Of a stretch of DNA of 34,863 nt, positions 7,618 to 14,839 are shown one piece after another. The DNA is taken from NCBI GenBank assembly GCA_964354485.1, contig CAYGZY010000074.1:1-34863 (forward strand), in the 5' to 3' direction. Within the stretch, counting starts at the first letter, position 1. Each line of letters opens with the position of its first letter. The notes beneath the pieces are model-generated. The model did not search any database, was not told the DNA's origin, and worked only from the letters and a program-made list of their open reading frames with translations. Source of the stretch: CAYGXH01 sp964354485 (GTDB taxonomy: Bacteria > Bacteroidota > Ignavibacteria > UBA10030 > SZUA-254). The position numbers and the translations under genes are program-made.

Positions 7618-9723
7618 ATGACAAAAAGATTGAATATCTTGATTGTTCTCCTTGTTTTTATATTATACCCGTCAGGTGCGGAAGTACGGTTACCCGCATT
7701 GATCGGAAGCGGAATGGTACTGCAGCAAAAATCTACCGTCACACTTTGGGGCTGGGCTGAACCGGGTGAAGAGATATCCGTCAGCTCCTCATGGGGTCAG
7801 GACACATTCCACACAAAAGCCAATGACTGGGCACGATGGAATATCAGCATTCCCACACCTGCCGCCGACAATATACCTCACACCATCACTATCAGAGGGA
7901 ACAATACGATTATTCTTGAAAATATCCTTCTCGGCGAAGTGTGGCTCTGTTCCGGTCAATCCAACATGGAGTGGAACGCAGTCATGGGATTCAATAACTC
8001 TGAAGAAGAGGTCATGCTGGCCGTCTATCCGAAAATTCGCTTCTTCAGTGTTGAAAAAGCTGCATCCGACTTCCCCCAGGATGATTGCCGCGGATCATGG
8101 AGCGAATGTTCGCCCGCATCAATGCGCACTTTCAGCGCTACAGGATATTTTTTTGGAAGCGAATTACACCGAACCCTCAATGTTCCCGTCGGACTGATCA
8201 ATTCGAGCTGGGGCGGGACGTGCGCCGAGGTGTGGACGAAATCTGAATTAGTCGTTTCCGATCCTGAGTTATTTGAGTCATACAAACGCCAGGGAGAAAC
8301 CGATTCAAATCCTATGAAACCGGGCGTCCTGTTTAATGCGATGATTGCACCGCTTATTCCTTATCAAATCGCCGGTGTTATCTGGTATCAGGGAGAGAGC
8401 AACGTCGATGCGCCGCAGACATACCCGAAATTATTCAATACCATGATCAGTCAGTGGCGCAGCGAATGGAAAAAGGATCTGCCGTTTTACTACGTGCAAA
8501 TTGCACCTTACGACGGGTATGATCCTTTCCGCGGGGTTGCGCTGCGTGATGCTCAGCGGCAGTGCATGTCGATCCCAAACGTCGGCATGATCGTGACGTC
8601 AGATATCGGGAACATCCATGATATACATCCGGGAAATAAACAGGATGTCGGTAAACGGTTGGCAGGATGGGCTCTGGCAAAAACTTACGGGAAAACAGAC
8701 ATTACATTCTCTGGCCCCATGTATAAATCGATGAAAATTGAAGGCAGTAAGATCCGTTTATCCTTCACGTATGCAGATCATGGGTTAATGGCTAAAGGCG
8801 GTGAGCTGACTTATTTTGAAATTGCAGACCAACAGCGAAAATTTTCAGATGCCCGGGTGGTAATCGACGGAAACGATGTGCTTGTCTGGAATGAAAGAGT
8901 AAAGAATCCTACAGCGGTCCGGTTTGCATGGAGCAATACCGCAGAGCCGAATCTTTACAATAAAGAAGGGCTTCCCGCTTCCGCGTTCCGAACCGACGAC
9001 TGGGAAATCATTTACGACAGAGTCATGGTTAAGCCCGTTGTCGACTTCACGAAAGATGCGGTTTTTCTCACACTTTTCTGCCCCGATTCATCTCTGGAAA
9101 TCCGATACATGCTTGACGGAACTACACCTGCACAATCATCTGAGGTATATCGTAATCCCCTGGTGATACGCGAAAGTATTACTCTCTGTGCAAGCGCTTT
9201 CCATAATGAAAACAGCGGACCACCGGTAACATGGACATACACCAGACATAAAGGTTGGGGTAAGAGTGTTACTATTCATGAGCCATACCAGACCCGTTAC
9301 GCAACAGAAAGTAAGGATCGTACTGTTGTTGATGGTCTCCGCGGCACCGATTCTTTCAGAGATGGGATGTGGCAGGGATATGAAGGTAATGACGTCAATA
9401 TTACGATCGATCTCGGTGAAACACAGAAAATATTACGCCTCACTGCGTCATTTTATCAGGATCAGGGAAGTTGGATATTTTTACCATCTTCCGTATTCTT
9501 TTCCGTATCAGATGACGGTAAAAATTACAGATCACTTGCTGAAATTAAAAATAACGTTCCTCAGAACATTCCCGGTGCAGTCGCTAAAGAATTCAGTGAA
9601 AAAGTAAACGCAACTGCACGTTATATAAATGTTAAAGCAAAAAATATCGCAGTAATGCCGGATTGGCATAATGGGAGGGGAGGGAAAGCGTGGATATTCA
9701 TCGATGAGATTGTTGTAGAATAA
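7618..9723 (+). CDS. Secreted sialate O-acetylesterase-like SGNH hydrolase
   Basis: 701-residue exported esterase that probably removes acetyl groups from sialic acid or other acetylated glycans. Residues 1-21 are a signal peptide. Block I of the SGNH family is VWLCSGQSNMEW with the catalytic Ser115; IWYQGESNV is the usual second block, and HDIHPGNKQDVGKRLA holds the likely Asp335 and His337. Residues about 470-535 (VFLTLFCPDSSLEIRYMLDG with TPAQSSEVY) look like a chitobiase C-terminal or Fn3-associated domain, and the last 150 residues (VNITIDLGETQKILRL, VFFSVSDDGKNYRSL) like an F5/8 type C carbohydrate-binding domain. The domain set suggests action on polymeric glycans outside the cytoplasm. 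It has no strong Shine-Dalgarno; no sugar uptake genes lie beside it. It converges with the peptidase gene downstream. Confidence 0.9.
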   Translation: MTKRLNILIVLLVFILYPSGAEVRLPALIGSGMVLQQKSTVTLWGWAEPGEEISVSSSWGQDTFHTKANDWARWNISIPTPAADNIPHTITIRGNNTIILENILLGEVWLCSGQSNMEWNAVMGFNNSEEEVMLAVYPKIRFFSVEKAASDFPQDDCRGSWSECSPASMRTFSATGYFFGSELHRTLNVPVGLINSSWGGTCAEVWTKSELVVSDPELFESYKRQGETDSNPMKPGVLFNAMIAPLIPYQIAGVIWYQGESNVDAPQTYPKLFNTMISQWRSEWKKDLPFYYVQIAPYDGYDPFRGVALRDAQRQCMSIPNVGMIVTSDIGNIHDIHPGNKQDVGKRLAGWALAKTYGKTDITFSGPMYKSMKIEGSKIRLSFTYADHGLMAKGGELTYFEIADQQRKFSDARVVIDGNDVLVWNERVKNPTAVRFAWSNTAEPNLYNKEGLPASAFRTDDWEIIYDRVMVKPVVDFTKDAVFLTLFCPDSSLEIRYMLDGTTPAQSSEVYRNPLVIRESITLCASAFHNENSGPPVTWTYTRHKGWGKSVTIHEPYQTRYATESKDRTVVDGLRGTDSFRDGMWQGYEGNDVNITIDLGETQKILRLTASFYQDQGSWIFLPSSVFFSVSDDGKNYRSLAEIKNNVPQNIPGAVAKEFSEKVNATARYINVKAKNIAVMPDWHNGRGGKAWIFIDEIVVE

Positions 9724-9851
9724 TTGTCACTGGTCATTTGTCATGATGTAGAGTACGGCACACAAAGAAATGTGCGGAAACCACAAATGACCAATGACAA
9801 TTTACAAATGACCTTTTTTACGAAGTACCAAGTACAACGTACCAAGTACTA
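9722..9851. repeat. Inverted and direct repeats between convergent genes
   Basis: Bases 9722-9741 (AATTGTCACTGGTCATTTGT) and 9783-9802 are reverse complements with one mismatch, 41 bases apart. The motif ACAAATGACC recurs once more at about 9804-9813. Next to it GTACCAAGTAC occurs twice around 9826-9849. The block sits between two convergent genes and could fold into a large hairpin ending both transcripts, or be a small dispersed repeat. Confidence 0.6.
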
Positions 9852-9861
9852 ACAACCAACC

Positions 9862-11967
9862 CTACTCCTTCAATCCTCTCTTTTTAAGCAGCGCATCTAC
9901 TTTCGGTTCCGCGCCTCTGAACCTCTTGTAGAGAACCATAACGTCTTCGCTTCCGCCCTTTTCCAGAACGTTCTTCCTGAATGAAGTCGCTGTCTCTCTG
10001 TCGAACAGACCTCTTTCCCTAAACGCCTCAAAGGCGTCTGCATCAAGGACTTCTGCCCATATGTAGCTGTAATATCCCGAAGAGTATCCTCCCGAAAAAA
10101 TATGCTGGAAGTTTGTGCTTTGATACCGCGATTCGATTTCGGGGATCAGTCCGATTTTCTTTAACGACTCCCTTTCAAAATCCACGACATCCCTCTCGAC
10201 ACTCTCCGTAAGTGTATGCCAATCCATATCGAGGAATGATGCGGCGAGGTATTCTACTGTCTCGAAGCCCTGATTGAAAAGTTTTGCATTGACAATTTTA
10301 TCAAGAAGTTCTTTCGGCATCGGTTCGCCTGTTTTGTAATGCTTCGCATAGAGAGGAAGTACTTCAGGGTCCAATGCCCAGTTTTCCATGATCTGAGAAG
10401 GGAGTTCAACGAAATCCCGCGGAACAGACCGGGCATTCGGATATGTAGTATTCGCGAGCAGACTGTGCAGACCGTGACCTAATTCGTGGAACAGAGTATT
10501 CACTTCGTCAATGCTCATGAGCGAAGGTACATCGGCTGTCGGTTTGGAGAAATTTCCGACGTTGCAGACGACGGGAGTGATGTAATTGCCTCCGATATTG
10601 GACTGACCCCTGAATGTGATTGACCATGCGCCGCTCCGCTTTCCTTCACGAGGATAATAGTCTGAGTAAAAAACGCCGAGGTGTTTTCCATCAGCTTCCT
10701 GAACTTCAAAGACCCTGACGTCCGGGTGGTACACCGGTATATCTATCCGTTCGATTATCTTTATCCCGTAAAGTTTAGATGCAACGTCAAAGGCTCCCCT
10801 TCTAACATTTTCCATCTTGAAATACGGTCGAATCATCTCTTCGTCGAGATTGAACTTTTCCTTCTTCACCTTCTCCGCATAATACCACCAGTCCCATGCC
10901 TGCAGTGCGAACTGCTTCCCTTCCCTATTAATTAAGTTTTGCATATCCTCTACTTCGGCACGTGCCCGCTTCAGAGCCGGTTTCCACAGACCAGTCAGGA
11001 ATTCATAGATAGTTCCCGGCTTTTTCGCCATACTTTTCTCAAGTACAAAATCGGCATGAGTCTTATACCCCAGTAACTCAGCTTTCTTTGCGCGGAGTGC
11101 AGCTATACGCGAGAGGATCTTTTTATTATCGAACTCGTTATAGTTATTACCGCGGTTAATGCAGGCTTTAAATACCTTTTCCCGCAGACTGCGTTTCTCG
11201 GAATAAGTAAGGAATGGGATGAAACTTGGTTTTTGAAGCGTGAAGACCCATTTCCCCGAATGTCCTTTTGACACAGCCATCTCCGCGGCCGCATCGATAA
11301 CATTCTGAGGTAAACCGGCAAGATCATCCTTGTTGTCGACCAGTAAACCGATGGCGTTGGTCTCTTTAAGAAGATTTTCACCAAACTTTAACGAAAGCAG
11401 ACTCAGCTCCTCATTTATTTTCCTGAGTTTTTCTTTACCTTCATCGGTCAGATTTGCGCCGCCTCGCACAAAATCAAGGTAATAATTTTCCAGTACCGTT
11501 TTCTGTTCAGTTGACAGCTCCAGCTTATCTCTCTCGTTGTATAGAGTTTTCACCTTTTCAAAGAGCTTTTGATTAAGGTTGATGTCGTCATTATGTTTTG
11601 AAAGCATCGGCGTAGTTTCACGGGCGATTTCCTGCATCTCCGGATTCGTATTTGCGGAATTCAGGTTCGAAAAAACTCTGTTTACCCTGTTCAGAAACTC
11701 ATCGCTCATTTCGAGCGCCTCTATGGTATTTTCGAAGCTTGGTTCCTCAGTGGTTGTGGTGATGCCATCCACTGACGCTTTCTGAAGCTTTATTCCTTCC
11801 TCAATTGCCGTTAGAAAATGCTCGATCCGGATTTCATTGAAGGGCGGTGTCTTGAAGGGTGTGTTCCACTCTTTGAAAAAGGGATTATCCATAGTATTCT
11901 GCGCTGGTAATAACTGCACAAACGAGAATAATAAAAATGAAACGATCCGGTGTGCCTGTATCTTCAT
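9862..11967 (-). CDS. dcp: M3-family zinc metallopeptidase (Dcp/oligopeptidase type)
   Basis: 701-residue zinc peptidase that cleaves short peptides, probably in the periplasm. A signal peptide (IVSFLLFSFVQLLPAQ) opens the protein. The zinc site is HELGH at residues 494-498 (within LFHELGHGLHSLL) with the third ligand Glu521 in FVELPSQIMENW; the late FSGGYSSGYYSYIWAEVLDADAF segment is typical of peptidyl-dipeptidase Dcp and oligopeptidase A. Length fits the family. The frame is open back to 12018, but I place the start at ATG 11967: AAAGGA lies nine bases upstream, the signal peptide begins there, and a promoter at 12010-12040 overlaps the longer start. The gene is alone on the minus strand, convergent with the esterase gene. 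Gene symbol by family resemblance. Confidence 0.9.
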   Translation of the reverse strand: MKIQAHRIVSFLLFSFVQLLPAQNTMDNPFFKEWNTPFKTPPFNEIRIEHFLTAIEEGIKLQKASVDGITTTTEEPSFENTIEALEMSDEFLNRVNRVFSNLNSANTNPEMQEIARETTPMLSKHNDDINLNQKLFEKVKTLYNERDKLELSTEQKTVLENYYLDFVRGGANLTDEGKEKLRKINEELSLLSLKFGENLLKETNAIGLLVDNKDDLAGLPQNVIDAAAEMAVSKGHSGKWVFTLQKPSFIPFLTYSEKRSLREKVFKACINRGNNYNEFDNKKILSRIAALRAKKAELLGYKTHADFVLEKSMAKKPGTIYEFLTGLWKPALKRARAEVEDMQNLINREGKQFALQAWDWWYYAEKVKKEKFNLDEEMIRPYFKMENVRRGAFDVASKLYGIKIIERIDIPVYHPDVRVFEVQEADGKHLGVFYSDYYPREGKRSGAWSITFRGQSNIGGNYITPVVCNVGNFSKPTADVPSLMSIDEVNTLFHELGHGLHSLLANTTYPNARSVPRDFVELPSQIMENWALDPEVLPLYAKHYKTGEPMPKELLDKIVNAKLFNQGFETVEYLAASFLDMDWHTLTESVERDVVDFERESLKKIGLIPEIESRYQSTNFQHIFSGGYSSGYYSYIWAEVLDADAFEAFRERGLFDRETATSFRKNVLEKGGSEDVMVLYKRFRGAEPKVDALLKKRGLKE

Positions 11968-12009
11968 GGTACATATTCCTTTACTATAATGAGGTACATT
12001 GAAAAATTT

Positions 12010-12040
12010 CAAATGCAACGTAATAATTTAGACGAACAAA
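12010..12040 (-). promoter_or_regulatory. Bacteroidota-type promoter of the M3 peptidase gene
   Basis: On the minus strand TTTG (12040-12037), 19 bases, then TGCATTTG (12017-12010) fit the -33/-7 form TTTG-N19-TAnnTTTG with a single mismatch. Transcription would begin near 12003, leaving a leader of about 35 bases before ATG 11967. Confidence 0.6.
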
Positions 12041-12874
12041 TTCAACATTTGTTAAATATAAAACTAACTTCACCATTTTTTACTCCACTCATATTGGCGA
12101 TACTGCCCCTGAAGTAAAAAGATTTATATCAATCCTGCTAAACGAAAAGATCAATACGCGGAAATATTTCTACCAGAATACAGAGAATCCAGAAGATAAC
12201 CAAGCTCTGGATACTCATAAAAATAATGTGGGTATGACATTAAAAGAGGCAAGTCAACTAAAGAGACGGCGGGCGAACGCGACGGCAGGCAGTCGAAGAA
12301 GATTGCAGGACAGCCTAACTTTTTTTATATAAATATTCAGAATAGAGCGAGAATCCGGTTTTAACATCCCCCGCCAAAAAGATGGCCGGTAAACTCTCCA
12401 CGAGGGGGGAGGCCAGCCTGCCATGCGTCTCGCCCGATCGGATCGGTCGAGCGGGTCTGGCGGGGATTATAGCCCGCCCGCCTACGGCGTTCGGGCAGGA
12501 GTGAGGGTCATCAGGATCCATCATAGAGAAGCGCAGAGAATGAGATGTTGAACAGAAGTACCAGCCAAAAAGATTGGCGGGTAAATTTTAACATGAAGAG
12601 CTGGGGTTGAGCAGGATATGAATCCCCCGCCACAACAGCAGCATTTTCTGACTGGTAGAAGAACAACATAACGGACTGATAGGGATAGCGAGAGGCCAGT
12701 TTATTAATGGCTGAGGAATATCCGGATATAATTGATCCTACTCACAAAGACCCAAAAAAACCCACAAATCCTCGACATAAAAATGCCAAAAACAAACGAA
12801 TTTAGAGGGATATCTGTTTAAGAATTTTCCCCACCCTTTATATCATTAATTTTTTGAAAGAATGTTAGATTTTT
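12041..12874. other. Long non-coding stretch before the dcw cluster with a GC-rich island
   Basis: No full gene is visible. A frame open from 12027 to the TAA at about 12332 (containing HIGDTAPEVKRFISILLNEK) lacks a start codon and may be a decayed gene of unknown family. Bases 12362-12520 are much richer in GC than the surroundings and hold dyads such as GGCGGG (12459-12464) with CCCGCC (12473-12478). A variant of CCAAAAAGATGGCCGGTAAA near 12373 recurs near 12567. The minus-strand frame at 12315-12524 follows this island and looks fortuitous. From about 12700 on the sequence is plain and AT-rich. Confidence 0.45.
12459..12478. repeat. GC-rich dyad in the intergenic island
   Basis: GGCGGG and CCCGCC around an eight-base loop, inside a GC-rich island with more C/G runs of both polarities (GCCCGCCCGCC, CGGGCAGG). 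The arrangement recalls REP-type palindromes, but only one copy can be seen in this window. Confidence 0.35.
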
Positions 12875-12875
12875 C

Positions 12876-12905
12876 TTGACTTTCAATAAAAATTCCCTAA
12901 ATTTG
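12876..12905 (+). promoter_or_regulatory. Promoter of the dcw cluster (PmraZ)
   Basis: TTG at 12876-12878, 19 bases, then TAAATTTG at 12898-12905 match the Bacteroidota TTG-N19-TAnnTTTG promoter exactly. It can also be read as a sigma-70 type TTGACT-N16-TAAATT. It lies 80-109 bases before mraZ and is the only convincing promoter for the cluster in this window. Confidence 0.75.
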
Positions 12906-12914
12906 AGATTCACG

Positions 12915-12943
12915 GTGGGGAAAAGTGGGGAAGAATGGTGGGG
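12915..12943 (+). promoter_or_regulatory. MraZ operator: three GTGGGG boxes
   Basis: GTGGGG occurs at 12915-12920, 12925-12930 and 12938-12943, with start-to-start distances of 10 and 13 bases. MraZ of other bacteria binds repeated TGGG(N) boxes about ten bases apart upstream of its own gene and represses the cluster. Here the boxes follow the -7 element closely, so bound MraZ would block the start or early elongation. One inverted box (CCCCAC, 12829-12834) lies upstream of the promoter. Confidence 0.75.
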
Positions 12944-12984
12944 AATTTTTTCATTTTTAAGGACATTTTTTAACTACATCAACA

Positions 12985-13425
12985 ATGTCGTCGTTCAAGG
13001 GATCATATATGTACTCTGTTGACGATAAAGGAAGAGTCAGCCTTCCGGCTAAACTCCGCAAGTATGTATCTCCAGAGGCAGGTGACACGTTCGTGGTGAC
13101 ACGCGGGTTTGAGAAATGCCTATTCGTCTACCCGATTGACGAATGGAATAAACTGGAATCAAACTTACGGAACCTCTCTTCCTACGATCCGCAGCACCGC
13201 CGGTTTATTCGCGCGATTCTGGAACTTGCACAGGAGAGTCAGATCGACTCCCAGGCAAGGATTTCCATCCCTCCGGAATTACGTGAATATGCGAGCATCC
13301 AAAACGAAGTTCGCATTATCGGTACACTCGATAAAATTGAGCTGTGGAATCCGAAAATATACGAAGAGTATAAGAACAGTCAACCAGAAAGCTACGAGAG
13401 CATCGCAGCTACAGTAATGCAGTAA
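12985..13425 (+). CDS. mraZ: Transcriptional regulator MraZ
   Basis: 146-residue DNA-binding protein, first gene of the division and cell wall cluster. It has the two SpoVT/AbrB-like half-domains of the family: FKGSYMYSVDDKGRVSLPAKLRKY (residues 4-27) and QESQIDSQARISIPPELREYA (about 82-102), each with the DxxGR/DxxAR turn that contacts DNA. The usual length is 140-155. MraZ assembles into ring-shaped oligomers and represses its own operon in species studied. The GTGGGG boxes just upstream are the expected target, which suggests autoregulation. The start at ATG 12985 fits the family N-terminus; the only AAGGA is too far upstream (22 bases), as is common in this lineage. Confidence 0.96.
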   Translation: MSSFKGSYMYSVDDKGRVSLPAKLRKYVSPEAGDTFVVTRGFEKCLFVYPIDEWNKLESNLRNLSSYDPQHRRFIRAILELAQESQIDSQARISIPPELREYASIQNEVRIIGTLDKIELWNPKIYEEYKNSQPESYESIAATVMQ

Positions 13426-13469
13426 CAGATGCATTGCCCGCGGTCTGTGTGCTCGCTCATCACCTTGCG

Positions 13470-14399
13470 ATGATGACTCAATACCATGAACCGGCATTGG
13501 TGGAAGAAGTCCTTCACTACCTGATATCCCAGCCGGATGGTGTTTACGTAGACGGCACCGTCGGAGGCGGCGGTCACGCAGAAGCTATCCTGACGTTGAT
13601 TTCATCACGCGGAAAGCTCGTCGGGATGGACCTCGACTGCGAAGCGATTACGTTTGCACGCCAACGTTTGGAAAGGTTCGGCGATCAGGTCACACTCCTC
13701 CACGAAAATTACGCACACATGACACGTGTATTGCCATCTATCGGCATCAAAGCCGTTAATGGCTTCCTCCTCGACCTGGGAGTATCGATGCACCAGCTGA
13801 AAAACGTACGGAGAGGTTTCAGCTTCCAGAGCGACGAGAGAATTGACATGCGAATGGATCAGGATCAGATGCTCGACGGATGGACGGTAATTAACAGATA
13901 CAATGAGAATCAATTGAAAAAACTTCTGCAAACATACGGCGAAGAGAGGAACGCAGTGCGAATAACTCGCCAGATACTCCGGGAGCGCCTCCACGGACCA
14001 ATCGATACAACCGGGCAGTTAGCAGCGGTCGTGCAATCGGCCGTCGGAACCCGCTATCTCATAAAATCGCTTGCGAGAATATTCCAGGCAATCCGTATCG
14101 AGGTCAATAAGGAACTCGATAATCTGACCAATGCCCTCACGCAGGCTGTTGATTATCTCCTCCCTGGTGGCAGAATTGTCGTTATTTCATACCATTCACT
14201 GGAAGACCGCATAGTAAAAGATTTTTTCAGAAAAGAATCCAGGACATCCGTTCCCTCACAGAACAAGTTTGAACCGGATACACCACGAAATGCGTCTCTT
14301 GCCGTGCTGACGAAAAAGCCCGTCACCGCATCAAGAACCGAAATCACCCGAAATCCACAATCACGAAGTGCAAAATTAAGAGCGGCAGAACGATTATGA
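13470..14399 (+). CDS. rsmH: 16S rRNA m4C1402 methyltransferase RsmH (MraW)
   Basis: 309-residue SAM-dependent enzyme that methylates N4 of C1402 in 16S rRNA in the ribosomal P site. The signatures are clear: YVDGTVGGGGHAEAIL (SAM motif I), LDLGVSMHQL, RGFSFQSDERIDMRMD and VISYHSLEDRIVKDFF. The frame is open from TTG 13434, but the family N-terminus (YHEPALVEEVLHYL) follows directly after the tandem ATGs at 13470 and 13473, so I start there. It lies 44 bp after mraZ and overlaps ftsL by the ATGA at 14396-14399, which indicates translational coupling. Known members have about 300-315 residues. Confidence 0.96.
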   Translation: MMTQYHEPALVEEVLHYLISQPDGVYVDGTVGGGGHAEAILTLISSRGKLVGMDLDCEAITFARQRLERFGDQVTLLHENYAHMTRVLPSIGIKAVNGFLLDLGVSMHQLKNVRRGFSFQSDERIDMRMDQDQMLDGWTVINRYNENQLKKLLQTYGEERNAVRITRQILRERLHGPIDTTGQLAAVVQSAVGTRYLIKSLARIFQAIRIEVNKELDNLTNALTQAVDYLLPGGRIVVISYHSLEDRIVKDFFRKESRTSVPSQNKFEPDTPRNASLAVLTKKPVTASRTEITRNPQSRSAKLRAAERL

Positions 14400-14833
14400 G
14401 AACTCCAAACGTACCGGCAGCAGTCGAACCGACCGTCGTCTCCGATCATACCGAACGGAGGTATATATACAACGAAAATTACCGGAAACCGACACCGTCA
14501 TCCGCACCACGTACTAATCGACACGTACGACCGCGTAAGCGCTCGCTGTTTACTATTATTGCCATGCTTTTTGTAATATCTATTCTTATTGTGTTCTACG
14601 TATGGAACAAAATATCTGTCAACAAACTCAGCGTTGAGATCAACAACGTTCAGAGGGAAATTGAAAAGTATGAGGGAACAATAACGTACCTCGAAACCGA
14701 GATTTCGAAGAAATCAAGCCTCGAGCGAATCAACTTTATTGCCACACTGCAACTAAATCTCATTGAACCAAAAAAACAACCGATCCCGCTTCTGATCGAC
14801 GACGAACGATTGAGACTCCTGCAGGAGAAGTGA
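14396..14833 (+). CDS. ftsL: Cell division protein FtsL-like
   Basis: 145-residue bitopic membrane protein. A basic, proline-rich cytoplasmic part (residues 1-50) is followed by one membrane helix (51-70, LFTIIAMLFVISILIVFYVW) and a periplasmic coiled coil with a leucine-type heptad pattern (about 72-115). FtsL forms the FtsQLB complex that activates FtsWI at the septum. Sequence is poorly conserved in this family; the assignment rests on topology, size and place between rsmH and ftsI. The cytoplasmic tail is longer than in many relatives. It overlaps rsmH by four bases and ends six bases before ftsI, whose ribosome binding site lies in its last codons. Confidence 0.85.
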   Translation: MRTPNVPAAVEPTVVSDHTERRYIYNENYRKPTPSSAPRTNRHVRPRKRSLFTIIAMLFVISILIVFYVWNKISVNKLSVEINNVQREIEKYEGTITYLETEISKKSSLERINFIATLQLNLIEPKKQPIPLLIDDERLRLLQEK

Positions 14834-14839
14834 TACCAT

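Noticed and set aside
12315..12524. Minus-strand frame of 69 codons in the GC-rich island
   Set aside because: Composition mirrors the GC-rich dyads and no family is evident; likely fortuitous.
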